DNA of 64,000 nt from Telopea speciosissima (GCF_018873765.1 NC_057920.1:13219307-13283306); one strand, 5' to 3'; shown: positions 11,701 through 23,459, counted from the stretch's first letter. Notes: generated by a model from the letters alone, not told the origin. Numbers and translations: made by a program.

Positions 11701-14700
11701 ACACTTAATAACATAAAAATATGCCCCAAAAGGACCAGAATACCCCCACGGTATTCTGGAGTACATATATTCTAACACTCCTCCTCAAGCTGGATTATAC
11801 TAATATTAAAGAAAGAAGATCCAGCTTGGACTAAAGGAAAAAAGAACTCCATAACAATGCTAACACTCCCCCTCAAGTTGGCGCATACAAGGTACTAATG
11901 CCCAACTTGAATAAAATGGGAAAAGCTAAGTTGTAGCAGAATCCAGCTTCAAGATGAACGCAGCTCCCAAATAAACCTTCAAGAACCTGTAAAATTAGAT
12001 CTTCAAAACTTGGGCAGACATGACCAGTAAACTTTCACCAATTTTCAGCAGTTGTCCAGTGATGAATCTCGGACTGATAATCTTGAAGATAAGTGACTAG
12101 GGTAGCGAGCAGATGTATCAGGCAGCAGTAAAGAGCAAGCAGCGGAAAAACAACCCAACTGTAGAACCTCATATAGGCAGGCAATAACCAAACATCTTCA
12201 AAATTTGAAGACCAACCTCCCCCTTGCGGCAAACTCAACCCAATAACCAAGTAGATACCCATTAGCAATGGTGAAACCTCTGACCTTCTATGTTTTGCAC
12301 CAAATGTTCCTGCAAGTTCTGCTTTCTGCAATGGCTGCAGGTATACTGTATATAATCCCCCCCTCACGTGTAATACACGTGGACATAACAGGGATGATGT
12401 AAGATATAGGGCAAAACATAATATTCTAGAATTTTCCAAGAGCTGCCAAGGGTAATGGAATGGGTTATGCAAAAGGTATGGTTTGGGAGGTGGTGAAGAA
12501 AAAAGCAGTGGGATAATGAAGTACGGAGTAAGTAATGCAACATATAAATCTCTAACCATCTTCAAACGATCAAACAAACACTTTTGATGGAAACTCCTAA
12601 CTCCAATATTCAAATCTGACAAGTATGCAGATCTGATTTGAAGTAAGGAAAGGCTCCATTCTTCAAGGCTTGATCAATCCTCAAACAAGGAGGAACAAGT
12701 GTGCAAAAAACCCAATGTATAAACTCCCACATGCTTAAAAGAACAAACGAAGATATCTGGACAGCAATGGATTGTAGAAGTTTCAACAACAATTGGATCA
12801 GATCTGAATTAGTAACAATGCTAGGATTCAAGCTCCAAGGTGAGCCAGATATGAACTAGAAAAGCTTCACATAACTGAATAGGTTCGTAGTTGCAACCAA
12901 GAACCGTGGAACACACTGTTGTAGTCCCAAATAAACTGATCTCCAGGATAGCAGATTCGAGTCTTCAAGAATGAAAGAAATTCGATCTCCAATAGTAGGA
13001 AACTCAGTCACAATAATAGGGCAGCAGGATACCACATAAAGGCAGCAGTAACATATCAACCAGTCATGCTTACAGAAGCCAAACAATAATACCAGCCATG
13101 TAGGTAGTAAAGCTCAAACTAACCAGCAAATGTAAGATATATAACCAGACAGATCCATAGGTAGTTGAGGCAGCTAGCCATTTAGGAATAAGTAGGGGTG
13201 TCAATACCTAGCCCGACCCGCTGAAACCTGCCCGAACGAGCCCGGACCACACCGGACCGATCCCTTAGCGGTTTGGGTTCAGTTTGTGGATCCAGAGATC
13301 AACCGGGTTCGGTTCGGTCTGGGCTAGACCGACGGTGCATCGCAAACCCGAACTGTTAGGCCGGAACCCAGCCCAAACCACTAGGCCCGAACCGTTAGAC
13401 CCAAAAATCACTTATTCCCCCCTAAATGCCCTAATCTCTTTCACTCTCTCAATCTCTCCTCTCTCGTCTCGAGTTCTCTGTTCTAGACTCTCAGCGGCGG
13501 CAGCGGCGTCACTCCTCACTTCCTCAGTCCTCACTCCTCAGTCACTCAACTACACTCAAGCTTCAAGAGTTCAACTGTTCAAGCAATCAAGCCTCAAGGC
13601 TTAAGGGCTCAAGGTCACTCGGCAGCACCGACATTCGGCAACAGCACAAGCACAAGTCGCAACCGGAGGTAGGTTCTGATTATCCCTTCTTCTTTTTTCC
13701 AATCTCAACTCCTGATTCTTCATTTCTATTTTCTATGTCACTGCTTTGTTTTGTTTTTGGAATTAGTTTCTTCTGAACTTCTTTTTTTTTAAAAATTTTG
13801 GATCTTCAGATTCAAATTTTGAACTTCTTTCTGATTATCCCTTTTTTCTACCCACTTTTGAGAAACCCTATGTCTCCGACGATATTTACACTTTTTTTTT
13901 TTTTTTTTGGTTCTTTCTGTATTGAACGATCTTTAACGATCTACGGTGTCGATTCAGATATGGAGAATTCACTTCTGAACCGACATTTCGTTCTTGTACC
14001 TGCATTTTTGTTTTCCAATTGAGAATTCTTAAATCTCTTCCTGTATTTTTTAAGTTTTCACTGGATCTCTTTCTGATCTCGTCTCGTACACTTGAACCAA
14101 ATGGTTTTTTTCAGTCATTTATGCATTTGATTACGTTTGTTCATAGGGGATCAAATCACAAAAAAAAGACACCGTAGATCATAGGGGATCGAATCACAAA
14201 AAAAAGACACCGTAGATGTTGTATGGACTTTTAAGTGGGTCACATCTTGTAATTGCATTTGAAAATCTTCTTGGGTTCCACTTCCATATGATATGAACTT
14301 TTATCTAATGTTCAAATGTTGTTCTTATAAGAGAAAGAGAAGAAAAATAAGCACTAATCGGATCTTAGTAGTTATATAAAACCGCTACCAAACCGAATCC
14401 AAACCGTTATCATAAACCGAAACCGACACGAAACCAAACCGCACTGAAACCGAACATTTCTTAATGGTTTGGTTTCGGTTTGTATAAAAGTCACACTGAA
14501 ACCGGCCCGAACTGGCCCGTTGACACCCCTAGGAACAAGTAAGAAAAATAGGTTGATAATTGGAGAAACCGAGCCATAAGAATGAACCTGAATTTTTTCA
14601 AAAAGAACTGATGAATGATGCTGAAATAGGGGCTGAAAACTCCTCTGATTTTTATAAAATTCTCCTAAAAAAATCAGCAATAGATCGATTATAGTCAGGG

Positions 14701-17503
14701 TTTTGTAAAAAATTCTGAAAGGGAAGATCGATTGTAGGGAAGGGGGCTTCAACAAAGTGATGATGACTTGTCAAAGGTGATGTCTTCTGGTAATAGATGC
14801 TGACCACCACTGCTGGAATGGATCTCCAGTTTGAATAACCAATCTCCTTGGTAATTGAGACTTGATCTTCACGTGGGAGAAACACCAAAAAATTGCAGAA
14901 AAATAGGGCAGCAGCTATCATGTGTAATAGACCTTCGTCAAGTCAGGAATAGTTGAAGTAGAATGTCTTTCTTGATGGTAGAAACACCTCCCAAAAAACT
15001 CCAATAGCAGCAATCAACCCTAACCCTAAAATCGATATTTGTCAGGGTTTTGAAAAAACCCTGAAAAGAAGGATCGATTGGGGTTAGGGGTCTTCAAACA
15101 CTTGGAAAGAGGCTGAAACTGAGATCGAGTGATCCTTGTCGGTGGAGTAAGCATCCCTCCAAAAGGTAGCAAAAACTGAAACCTGTAACCCTAATGTCGA
15201 TTTGAGTCAGGGTATTAATAGGTAACCAAAAATAGCAGGTTGAGAAGATTTTGCTATAGGTACAAATCCAGCCATCAGATAGTGGCCAAACTGAGGTCGA
15301 TTAAGGCTGGTAGTAGTAGGAAATTATCCCTGAAAAATTAGCTGCATCTAACAAGGGAAGCCCCAAAATCGATTGGAGTCAGGGTTTTGAAAAAAACCCT
15401 GACAAGGTGAGATCGATTTGGGGATTGTGCCTGGAAAACTGAATAAAAGATGGAGAGACAGAAAAATGGGAAGTTAGGTTTTGGAATAGGGCAGAATAGG
15501 GCTGGAAAAGGCTGCATAGGGTGCTTCAAAATTGGAGGATCAGTTTTCATTAGGTGATAGAAATCTGATCTCCAAAGAAAAGGGAAACTCCAAATCACAA
15601 ATGTGGCTCCAGCAGGGTTCGAGCAAATTTTTTAATAAAAAAAAATAGAAAGGAAGGGGGGGGCAGCAACTAAGTCATCGATATACTCAATTTACCTCAT
15701 TAGTGCTGCCCCTTTATAGGCTGAGAAGAAGAAGAACAGGAGAAGGAGAAAACCGAGAAAGGGAGAAGAAGAGAGAGATCGATGGAGGAGAAGTAGGGAG
15801 AAATAGGGTTTTTTTTCTTCTCTCTAACCTAGATCAGACCTGCTTTGATACCATGTTGGTTGAACCGTGGGTCAGAGAGAGGAAATAAAATAATGGAATT
15901 GCTTGTTCTATTGATAGGTGGGGGAAATTACAAATAGTCTAAGCTAGGCGATGTGAGACTAAAACCCACATAGCCGACATAAGCTAAGTACACTTAATAA
16001 CATAAAAATGCCCCAAAAGGACCAGAATACCCCTATGGTATTCTGGAGTACATATATTTTAACAATATTAGTTGTCCTCATCTTTTTCTTTAAATCTAAT
16101 ACTTTGATCACTGCTGATATTTTTATTATTATCCTTCATCTATGTGCATGAATGTTTCGTCATAACTGTCAAATATCTGTAGTGAAGGCAGAAGAAGCAT
16201 CAGAATTGTTAGGTTTGTGTTTTGGGAGTGCATTTTTTCAACTCTAACCACGTTTGATTGGTACAGTTTATAAGAAGAAAGGTGCCAGTCCTCCCTGATA
16301 CAGATGGCTATAAACCATGGTTGGCCCTTTTAGAAGGGGCTGTAAAGAAAGCTAATGGCAAACTTGGCAGACCAGAAGTTTTGCCACTCTCATCAGATTC
16401 TACATACTATAGACTACGAGGATTGCCAGCAATTGGCTTCTCTCCCATGACAAACACTCCTATTCTGCTCCATGACCATAATGAGGTAAAATGTCAAAGT
16501 TGTTCTCTATGCTTCTTGTCACTGTTTTGGCTTTTCCATGTACCTGTATATGTTCTGTCTGTGTGCTCATTTGCATTTTTTCTGTAGATATAACTACAGA
16601 GGAAATTCCATTAAACATAGAAAAGAATTCATACTGTTTTCTTTTAGGAGTAAGATCTGTATTTACAAATATAATAATGTTAAGGCACCAAATGGTGTTG
16701 CTGTAACATATTTTGTTCTTTGTTACCTGTTTGGTTTGATTTCCATATAATTCAATTCTTCAAAATTTGGCAATTTCACTAGTTCTGCTGAATCTAAAAT
16801 GTGTTAGGGTTTATTTCCCTTGTACTTTTTGAGGTCTTGTACCATTCCCCTGCGAGCAGTTTTTTTCATCAGAGGATGACAATCAATTCTCTGATCCAAT
16901 AGGCTGCTGGGACAATTACTAAGGTCCAGCTTACTTTATGCTCTAACCAGGACAAGCTGTCAAATTTTGGGGTCAACAACTTGATTTCTTGGATTGGATC
17001 AATTTTCGTGCTTATTCTTTCACTTGCATGTTTTATGTTTTTTTGGATGAATGAAAAAATTCATTACCAAAGGAAGGACAATAAAAAAAAAGAGGGGGAG
17101 GGGGAATAACTTGCATGTTTTACTTTGCAGCCTTTATTAGTTTTTCTTAAAAACATTTGAACTTCTTAATTGGTACAAAGACTTTTTCTGTTGCAAAACT
17201 TTCTGGCCATTCTTCATTTTCTTTTTCTTGGGAAATTCATACTATTTACGTTGATCACAAAAACAAAAACAACCAGAGTTGCATTCCATTTGTCTTATTG
17301 CTTACCTGGTTAATTTGTTTATCCTAGCTTAGTAATTTATGATTACCAATTATTGTTGCCCTTAACTACTATTTTATACGGCATTGCAGTTTCTAAATCA
17401 AGTGGAATACCTGAAAGGAATTGAAATATATGAGTCAATCATCGAAGCATACACATCTTACACTGAGCACACAAGGAATGCTGCTTCCACAGACGAGTTT
17501 TAA
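5770..17503 (+). CDS. ACY1: Aminoacylase-1-like M20 metallopeptidase, copy A, exons 3-5 (5' end outside window)
   Basis: Three exons are visible with intact GT-AG borders: 5,770-5,907 (46 codons, GFVMNMQPSEAEAGFDIRI...), 16,267-16,485 (73 codons, ending TNTPILLHDHNE) and 17,390-17,503 (FLNQVEYLKGIEIYESII..., stop TAA). They encode the end of the M20 dimerisation domain and the C-terminal part of the catalytic domain, including the HDHNE motif that supplies a zinc-ligand His. Aminoacylase-1 hydrolyses N-acyl amino acids to free amino acid and carboxylate. Relative to copy B, exon 4 has one extra Arg codon, and the usual Arg of the family's TD(S/N)RY motif is Thr (SDSTYY). Intron 3 has swollen to 10.4 kb through two LTR retrotransposons. 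No stop or frameshift is seen, so function depends on exons 1-2, which precede base 1. Confidence 0.85.
6087..7128 (+). repeat. Truncated, inverted LTR copy
   Basis: It begins with the LTR start TGATGCAGCTCC on the + strand and runs through the sequence found in reverse at 8,556-7,505 and 11,528-10,471, then stops at GGGACATA. From 7,129 the sequence jumps to the opposite LTR end, preceded by a remnant of the primer-binding region (ATACAAAATAA, against ATACCAAAATAA at about 10,097). It forms a near-perfect inverted repeat of about 1 kb with the neighbouring LTR. Confidence 0.85.
7139..8556 (-). repeat. 3' LTR of the gag-only retrotransposon
   Basis: About 1,418 bp; on the minus strand it begins TGATGCAGC and ends GGACTACA. 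It is a direct repeat of 10,108-11,528 with few differences. The last codons and stop of gag lie inside its first 43 bases, in a run of AAG/AAGAAG codons. Confidence 0.85.
8514..10088 (-). CDS. gag: Ty3/gypsy-type Gag polyprotein of the non-autonomous retrotransposon
   Basis: An intact ORF of 524 codons from MDEHGNPVLPQ. This start lies directly beside the primer-binding site, and the ORF's upstream extension reads through the 5' LTR, so the inner Met was chosen. Residues 70-140 are extremely rich in Arg/Asp (RDRDG, DDRDDRD, YRDR). Residues about 170-335 match the plant retrotransposon gag domain (FDGNSDPQVFYDWL, EWWRTAK, TVTEYMRQFN). A zinc knuckle C387-X2-C390-X4-H395-X4-C400 follows. The C-terminus is acidic and Ser-rich and ends in a Lys-rich tail encoded by the 3' LTR. 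Gag packages element RNA into virus-like particles in the cytoplasm. The reading frame is free of stops, which suggests a recent insertion. Confidence 0.9.
   Translation of the reverse strand: MDEHGNPVLPQPADPMAAMLEMFRKFTADQKATNDAIMTRLQHLEGQRIPPDRDSNLPIEEDRYQPHSVIQRLPDRDGSPKDDYRGYRDAHIGHRDRFRIDQDDRDDRDYYRDRRDGPRYAREPSREHRDHHQGYRDRGRQPTFEEYMRSYFIGDQGTNRRHTGNQKVKLELKEFDGNSDPQVFYDWLAAIEDYFDWYDLSKEGKMKLIRTKLVGAAREWWRTAKREMDFNGTAPRTWEDMKYDLSKQYLPRHFRSQMQDKFNSLRQGTMTVTEYMRQFNALSSRTGIREEGIQMLSRFRLGLSSEINRTIGVVDVVNVRDCFEKALKAEELLTSCKQPGSTSKPAYINTSTSKQGSSIGNTSRPAVPPRVDDKGKTPMGRNDPFTCYYCQDKGHIARDCPHKKKPLNVAEKEEVQGEDEDQGSIHIHALPPDDDEHYFDDEDLQGVHVIRQEAAVQPDLQSSSSSKELLSAYKIAPSAEDELKQLDPDLEDHSVISNHSSRMNVFKTRGVDAAPRRKKKKKKP
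10108..11528 (-). repeat. 5' LTR of the gag-only retrotransposon
   Basis: About 1,421 bp, TG...CA ends, identical in layout to the LTR at 7,139-8,556. The primer-binding site lies just inside it at 10,090-10,101. The LTR is bordered on its outer side by the TSD AACTG (11,529-11,533). Confidence 0.85.
11544..11777 (-). repeat. 3' LTR of the LARD-like element
   Basis: 234 bp, matching 15,854-16,064 apart from substitutions and about 23 extra bases containing AGCCCCTCTATTTATAATAG. It is bordered on the left by the TSD ATATT. Confidence 0.8.
13193..14531. mobile_element. Non-autonomous hAT element nested in the LARD-like element
   Basis: Terminal inverted repeats TAGGGGTGTCAA and TTGACACCCCTA are flanked by a near-perfect 8-bp TSD (GGAATAAG at 13,185-13,192; GGAACAAG at 14,532-14,539), as expected for hAT. 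Both ends are dense in CCGAAC/GTTCGG-type short repeats. The interior has a 38-bp tandem duplication near 14,143-14,217. No transposase is visible. Confidence 0.8.
14640..15430. repeat. Diverged internal repeat motif of the LARD-like element
   Basis: A motif of ATCGAT, TCAGGGTTTTG, AAACCCTGA and GATCGATT recurs near 14,680, 15,030, 15,190 and 15,365 with variable spacing. Two copies (15,030 and 15,365) can form hairpins through CAGGGTTTT/AAAACCCTG. Function is unknown. Confidence 0.5.
15854..16064 (-). repeat. 5' LTR of the LARD-like element
   Basis: 211 bp, direct repeat of 11,544-11,777. It is adjacent to the tRNA-Met-type primer-binding site on its left, and the TSD ATATT follows on the right (16,065-16,069). 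Confidence 0.8.
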
Positions 17504-20105
17504 CTTTTAAGAGAGCAAACATGGCCCAAGTCCTGTACTGACTGCACGTGCTTTAGCTTCATTGTAGTGTAGCAGGGATAAGGGATGTTTCCCACAATCT
17601 CCAATTCTCCTATGCCTACTGTACTGATATGAAATGTAAGATTTGTTCCACTGTTGAACATTGTTTTGATCCAGGTATTATCATCAGTTGAGGGTCTCTT
17701 CTGATGGCCAATGAGGCACTTTGTAATTTAATCCTTGATAACATTTGCCAACAATTGCACTGGTAGGTGCCATCTTATTGATCTTGAATGCTTCACTTGG
17801 GGTGCCCATGGGTTTGGCCTCAGGTGCTAAAGCCTGAAACTATATCCTTTTTAGCGGTTTTAGATGTCAACTTAATCTGATTCCTTTGGACAATCAATCA
17901 ATGAAGATGAATCTCAGGAACTTTATTAAGAAGAAAATTGAGAGGGCAAGAACCCTATGCCTCAGAAGGCCAATACCCAACTGAAGGGAAGTCATGGACC
18001 TCTTCATCTTCCCCCAATTTGTGATTTGGGGATACTGCAGCTGATGGGTAACTTGGGGTTTTGTAGTAAGACAGACAAATAGAGAAGAAACTAGGAAGGA
18101 ACAAAATCTAAAGATCAAGGATTGGAAAAGGAGGATCTCCTTAAGCCAGCTATTTCCCACTTAGGTTTAAAAACCTGGAATTGGAATCAGCTTCTATCAA
18201 TTCCAATTCAAATAAAATCAGATTCATATTAAAATCGGTTGGAATTTGAGAGAACACAGATTATCACAGATCTTTAAATTTTTTTAGTTTTTTATTTAAA
18301 AGACTTGTAGATCTTGTATGCAAACTTCTGTGCAATGTAGAACAGAGGCTTGGGACCAAAGGACCTCACGAAATAACAGTTCGCATTCAAGCATCAGAGC
18401 ATATATTCAAGATCCAATTAGATTGGATAGTTATTTAGGGCAAGCCGCAATGGTGGCAATGGCTACTTTCGATTGAGAGAGGAAAGTGATTTAGGAAAAA
18501 TAGAATAGGATTTAGGCCAAAATTGTGGAGTGATTTAGATAGGGCAATGGGTATCTTCGATTATCGAGTGATATTTCCTGGTTCTTTCTCACAGCAATGG
18601 CGGCAATGGCTAATTCAACTCACATTTGGGAATCTACGCTCATTTCAGTAATTGAAGTATGGGTGTGGTGCTGGTTGTGAAACTGCAGAGTGTTGAACTT
18701 GTAGAAGGGAATCAGGGCCAGATGTTTTTCAATCCACATGAAAGTTTGTCCATCTATCTGAATTCCGCAGAAGACTTCTCACCCTAATTTGACGGATTCA
18801 TCATTCAAGTTCTTCATGTTTTCCTGTGAATTCGAAATTAACTTTTTTAAACAAGTGAAGCGTATTTAATTGTTGCCCAAGGCATTTATTAATAAGCTTT
18901 GAAGTAATTTCCTTAAGCCTTGCTTCAGGCCATTCTCCAGGCATGAGCCTGAAATCCCTTTTAGGAAACCTTTCTTTTTTCATTTCTGCCTCTAACACTG
19001 TAAAGATTGGTAGGGTTGAAATTCAATCAATAAGAAGCTTTGTCTTGCAGTTTTGAAAAAGTTGAAAAAGGGAGAAAAAATAGATTCTACATTCTAGGGT
19101 GATATGTGAACATTGGAGCCAATTGTTTGGATGTATGGTTGCTTCACTCACCTCTTTATTTCTATCTACTACAAATATATCATACCTTAGTAGGTGGGCT
19201 AGTGACTCTAGTGGTTGTTCTCGACTTTAATAGATCTTTTCCATCTTTACAAAAAATCTGATCATAAACCAAAAAAAAAAAAAAAGCCATGGAGTAGACA
19301 CTTCGAGATGAAGATATTTTTACCTTTTATTTGCATCAAATTAAGTTTAATATTGGTACCTCTTTCCTTCTTCACTTGTTTTCAATTTAATTGAATTTTC
19401 TGTGCTTCTTTGTCATGATTTATACCATTTAGGTGGGTGAGTTCGAGTTCCCTAACAGTTCAGCCTGCTTATTTGACCACTTTCTTGAACTATGTGTGTT
19501 CTTGATCAATTGATTATGTCATCTGATTGATCCAGCCATTAGGCTCTGGCCCATACAACTTTACAAGGAGGGTTTTGATATTTGAATGCTTAGATTTTGA
19601 ACAAATTCGCAAGACATCACTGAACACTATTGCTGAAATTGTCGAACTTCTTGTGCCTGTGTTTCAGATATGACAACAATCACTCGTTATACTTTCAGAG
19701 TTTTATTCTTTATTTTGTTGCCATTACTTCTGGGTATTGAGCCATGCAAAGATTGTAGCACCCTTATGGTTTTGATGCTCATGCTCCTGGCTGCACTGAT
19801 TTAAAATCGGAATTTATAGATCGACATTAAATACCAATTCTTATCAAACTCTATTAGCTTAATATTCATCTCTATAATTGCTCAATAAATGATTAATAGG
19901 GTGGCAATTATTGTGGATGTTCTTATCTCATGGGCCAAACTAAAGCCGCCGTGGAGAATAACAAATGTTGATCAACTTCTGATTTTGTTAAGATTTTTTT
20001 TTTTTTAAACTGTGAATAAACTTTCTTTAAATTGACAAATCAAGGGTTTTGAGCTGATACTAGTAGTACTTTGACTTTTGCAACTCACTCTAATTCTTAT
20101 TACAG
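17504..20105 (+). other. 3' flank of ACY1 copy A and remnant of the coiled-coil gene intron
   Basis: This aligns with 33,959-39,045 of copy B, but about 2.2 kb is missing near 18,630. In copy B the missing stretch holds a hAT element and the first exon of the coiled-coil gene. A second, smaller gap lies near 18,855. No coding region is recognised here. The stretch 18,600-20,105 is the former intron of the coiled-coil gene. Confidence 0.65.
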
Positions 20106-20279
20106 GCTGAGATTGCCCGACAGGAAGCTAGGCTTAAGATGGAGAGAGAAAACCTTGAGAAAGAGAAGAGTGTCTTAATGGGAACTGCCTCAAATCAGGA
20201 TAATCAGGATGGGGCTCTGGAAATCACTGTAAGTGGTGAGAAGTACCGATGCCTCAGGTTTGCCAAAGCTAAAAAATAA
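20106..20279 (+). pseudogene. Coiled-coil protein gene, copy A: orphan last exon
   Basis: 57 codons plus TAA, preceded by a good acceptor (TATTACAG) and encoding AEIARQEARLKMERENLEKE... to KAKK. The protein sequence is the same as the last exon of copy B (39,046-39,219), and only the stop codon differs (TAA against TGA). The partner exon (36,670-36,849 in copy B) is deleted in copy A, so this exon has no gene to belong to. The high protein conservation suggests a recent duplication. Confidence 0.8.
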
Positions 20280-20611
20280 GGTTTGACACAAAGGAAGGGT
20301 TTAGATAGATCAACACACAAAAAAATAAGGGGGAGGAGGGGGAAGCTTAGTTAGAACTTTTAAGATGTCCTGATTCTATTCTTTAACCCATTAGGACCGC
20401 TACGCAACTAATGAAGTAGTGCTTCATGTATCTTAAGTGCAGTGATCTGGTCTTTTCCTTTTTCCTTCTCTTCTTTCTAGCAACTGGTGGATGCATCTGC
20501 CATCATATCCATTCCAATGCAGATGTTAAAAAGGATTGGCATTCATTGGGTTTCTTAGTTGTAATTCCTTTGAGGATCATACCTTATTCTACTCAAACAG
20601 CAAATCAGTGA

Positions 20612-21286
20612 AAATGGAGGGACCCCACATGTTGGGTGATGTGGCAACAAAAGGTGTGGTGACCATGCCGCATGGCAGCAGGCCAGTAGGGGCATTTGGT
20701 GCAGGCCGTGGGCAGCACATAATCTTGGGTTTCAAAAGGATTCTAAAAGAAGGAATCTGTATGGGCATAAGAGGTTAGGCAAAGGACTCATTTGAAATTT
20801 CCAAAAATTTAAAGGGTAATGGTTAATTTAATGAAATGTTTTTGGGTGGTTTGAAAGATTCCAAAACAAGAAATCTAATTGGGATCAAAAGGAATCAAAC
20901 CCACGTGAAGTCATTAAAAAAGCAATGCAGATTGTGTACGGGCCAGTTGTCTGTAGCAGCCTGTCCGGCACAGACTGGGCTGCGGGCAGTGATGGCCTTA
21001 CCCCCTGTCCAGCCCTTTACTCGAGCAGGATAAGGTGGTCATTGCATGTGCGACCCTGTCACATTGCATAGGCTACTACGGACAGCTGGACCGTAGGAGA
21101 TCTGGATCCTTAAAAAAGTTGACTTCATTAATTTTTGGTTTTTTTGTTTTTTTAGGTTGAAAGTGGACTTCATTAATTGAAGCCATTAAAGAAACGGACT
21201 TCACGTCACGTGGCTTGATTCCTTTTGACCCCATTTGAGAAAAATCCCCCTTGCCTCACCTTTTTTTTTAAATGCCCTTTAAAATG
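20612..21286. mobile_element. Spacer after copy A with a TIR element (about 20,876-21,238)
   Basis: The alignment with copy B stops at about 20,610 (39,577 in B). Inside the spacer, GGGATCAAAAGGAATC (about 20,880) faces GATTCCTTTTGACCCC (about 21,217), with a further CACGTGAAGTC / GACTTCACGT match, so about 360 bp is bounded by inverted repeats of about 30 bp. I see no convincing TSD. No gene is recognised. Confidence 0.5.
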
Positions 21287-22481
21287 CCCATTTGTCCAGA
21301 TGCCTCCTATAATTTTTTCTGCAAAATCCCCTTACCTTCGAAACAGTATAGCACTTTGGTCCAGTCGATTAATTTGGGATGTTAGATGTTAGTTTTAGGG
21401 AATCTAATGATCAAAATGCTCCTCTGATAAAAACCCATCAAAATTAAAGAATAAATAATCGAATTACCCTCATCTTTCCCAAATCGTTTAGGATTTGAAA
21501 CTGAAATTCTTTTCCCCAAATCGATTAGGGTTTGAACCCATCTAGAAAGCAAGAGATCAGATTAAGGAATTAATGGTCCATTTACTTTTCCTGTACATGA
21601 TGCTTTCTCACGGTAGTAAAGACGTTCCATGGAAGAATTAAAGAGAAAAAGTAAAACTTCAATTAGAAATTTCCTGTTTAATTTCAAATTGATTTTTATT
21701 GGCCCATCAATTCCACAACAGTCTGTACTACCTGTTATCACCAGGAAGAAAGCAACAAACCCAAAACGTATTATACAGAAGATTACCTAGTTGAAGGGAT
21801 AATGAATCAGGGAAGGGAAGCCATTTGTTTGACTCATCAAAACATGGTCTTTCTACATCTCACATAAATGAGTTCATACACTGTTTGTTGTGTCCTCAAG
21901 TATTAGTGTTTCAATTACAAATCTCCTAATGTCCTTAAGTCCCATCCACTGTCCAACTTGCAACTCCACGAGTCTTTGCCAATTAGCCTCCACTGCTTTC
22001 CCTTTATAAACATCGTCGCACCTCACAACCTGATTGCCACCATCGTACACTTCCAATTTTCCACAGCTCATGAAAACAAGTAGATTAATACCCTGGCGGT
22101 GCTGAGATTGCTATGCCAAGTCTTGAGACTCTGGACTTGGGTTGTGAAACTCCAACAATTGCATAAGCATAAAGAAAGAATTAAACAATTAACCCATCCA
22201 TCTATCTCGATTGTTCACCGTAAGAACACTAGGTTACCTATCCGATTTGGAGAAAAAAAATCTCAATTTCAAACCCTAAACGATTTGGAGAAGATGAGGG
22301 CAATTCGATTATTTTATTCTTTAATTTTGATGGGTTTTTATCAAGGGTATTTTGGTCATTAGATTCCCTGAAACTAACGTCTAACATCTCAATTTAATGG
22401 ACTGCACCAAAGTGCTACATTGATTTGAAAGTAGGTGGAGTTTACGATTAGAAAATTTGTAAAGGCATTTGGACAAATAGG
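21287..22481. mobile_element. TIR element with long inverted repeats and a possible captured fragment
   Basis: The left end (ATTTGTCCAGATGCC) and right end (GGCATTTGGACAAAT) are inverted. A long, diverged inverted repeat follows inward (21,355-21,540 against 22,210-22,430), sharing motifs such as AAATCGTTTAGG and TGGTCATTAGATTCCCTGAAACTAACGT-like text. The middle is unrelated single-copy DNA. It includes a minus-strand ORF of 65 codons (22,071-21,874, MSCGKLEVYDGG...) whose composition looks protein-like but whose family I cannot name. This resembles a Mutator-like element carrying host DNA. Confidence 0.5.
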
Positions 22482-22655
22482 TATTTTTAGGAAGGTATTT
22501 GTTGAAAACCCTATATAAAAGAAGGAAAGAAGACTCTTGATTCTTTGTATTTAAAGATCTCTATGCCCCATGTGCAGGGGCAGGGTGATCATTGCATCCA
22601 TCCCCACATGCGTAGGCGCAGCAGCCTGCACTACAACAGAAAGAAGTGCACCCCA

Positions 22656-23071
22656 AAAATTATATGATTAGCTACTTTTAGGTTTTCATTTACAAAACTA
22701 TCCACCTTATGTTTGAATTAACAAAAATAAACAAAAATAAGTTAAGGTTTACAAAACTGAACAAAATAGTCCCTCCCTCCCACATTTATTTTTTTAAACA
22801 TTTTTACCCCTATCATTGCCTTCTCGCCCAGGCATCCTCTGTTCCCTACAACCCTACCCTTGTCCTAGCCACCGCCATTCTCTGCTACCCCAAGTAACAG
22901 AGGAAAAACAATAGAGATTTTTTCAAAGGGGAACTGTCGAGGAAGGAAGGAGAGTCAGTGATTTATCTAATTTTATAAAACTAAACTTGTTTTTGTCCAT
23001 TTTTATTAACTCTGACATAAGATGAACAGTTTTATAAATAAAAACCCAAAAATAGCTAATCATGTAATTTT
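22656..23071. mobile_element. TIR element (MITE) of about 416 bp
   Basis: The ends are AAAATTATATGATTAGCTA and TAGCTAATCATGTAATTTT. Inverted similarity continues for about 55 bp (GGTTTTCATTTACAAAACT against AGTTTTATAAATAAAAACC). The TSD is unclear. No coding sequence is present. Confidence 0.65.
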
Positions 23072-23459
23072 CCCTAAGTTTATTGGTTCTCAAAATGGTG
23101 AATCTGCCGTTCGTGAAATGTGCAGCACAAATATCAATGCGTCAGGTGCTTCTGTGCTATGCACATGCACCCAAGTGTAGTTTGAGATGCCAAAAGCTCC
23201 CTCCTGGTTTGTTCAGATTTCTTGAAATACGAAATCTAGGGTTCAAGTTGCTTCCCGCCCAAGCAGACTAAGTTTGACTTTCCTTTTCAATTTTTTGATT
23301 TGTTTATTTAAAAAACTAGGGATAATTTTGGTAAGTCTGCGTAACCGAATAGGAAATGAGTCCGGATCGGACCTTCTCCTGGGCCTACGAGACTAATGAG
23401 GAAATTACAATAAACGTCTTTCCCAACAACGTCAACGATCTGTGTGAACCCTGATTGGA

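Larger units (their letters stand above)
11544..16064 (-). mobile_element. Non-coding LTR retrotransposon (LARD-like)
   Basis: Two direct repeats of about 210-234 bp (11,544-11,777 and 15,854-16,064) have TG...CA ends and a 5-bp TSD, ATATT (11,539-11,543 and 16,065-16,069). Next to the right LTR, on the minus strand, is a tRNA-Met-type primer-binding site (TGGTATCAAAGC, about 15,851-15,842). Next to the left LTR is a purine tract (CTTGAGGAGGAG). The element is therefore on the minus strand. The 4.1-kb interior has no recognisable gag or pol; the longest ORF (12,035-12,622, minus) resembles nothing I know. The left part has the CTCCCCCTCAAGTTGG-type motif seen in plant Copia relatives. A hAT element is nested at 13,193-14,531. 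The site is empty in copy B. Confidence 0.8.

Noticed and set aside
12035-12622. 195-codon minus-strand ORF inside the LARD-like element
   Set aside because: It is on the element's sense strand, but the predicted chain has no recognisable retroelement or host domain and the composition looks random. Treated as chance.
16258-16587. 109-codon ORF starting before ACY1-A exon 4
   Set aside because: Only 16,267-16,485 is coding. The first Met and the tail are intron read-through; GT-AG borders and homology set the exon.
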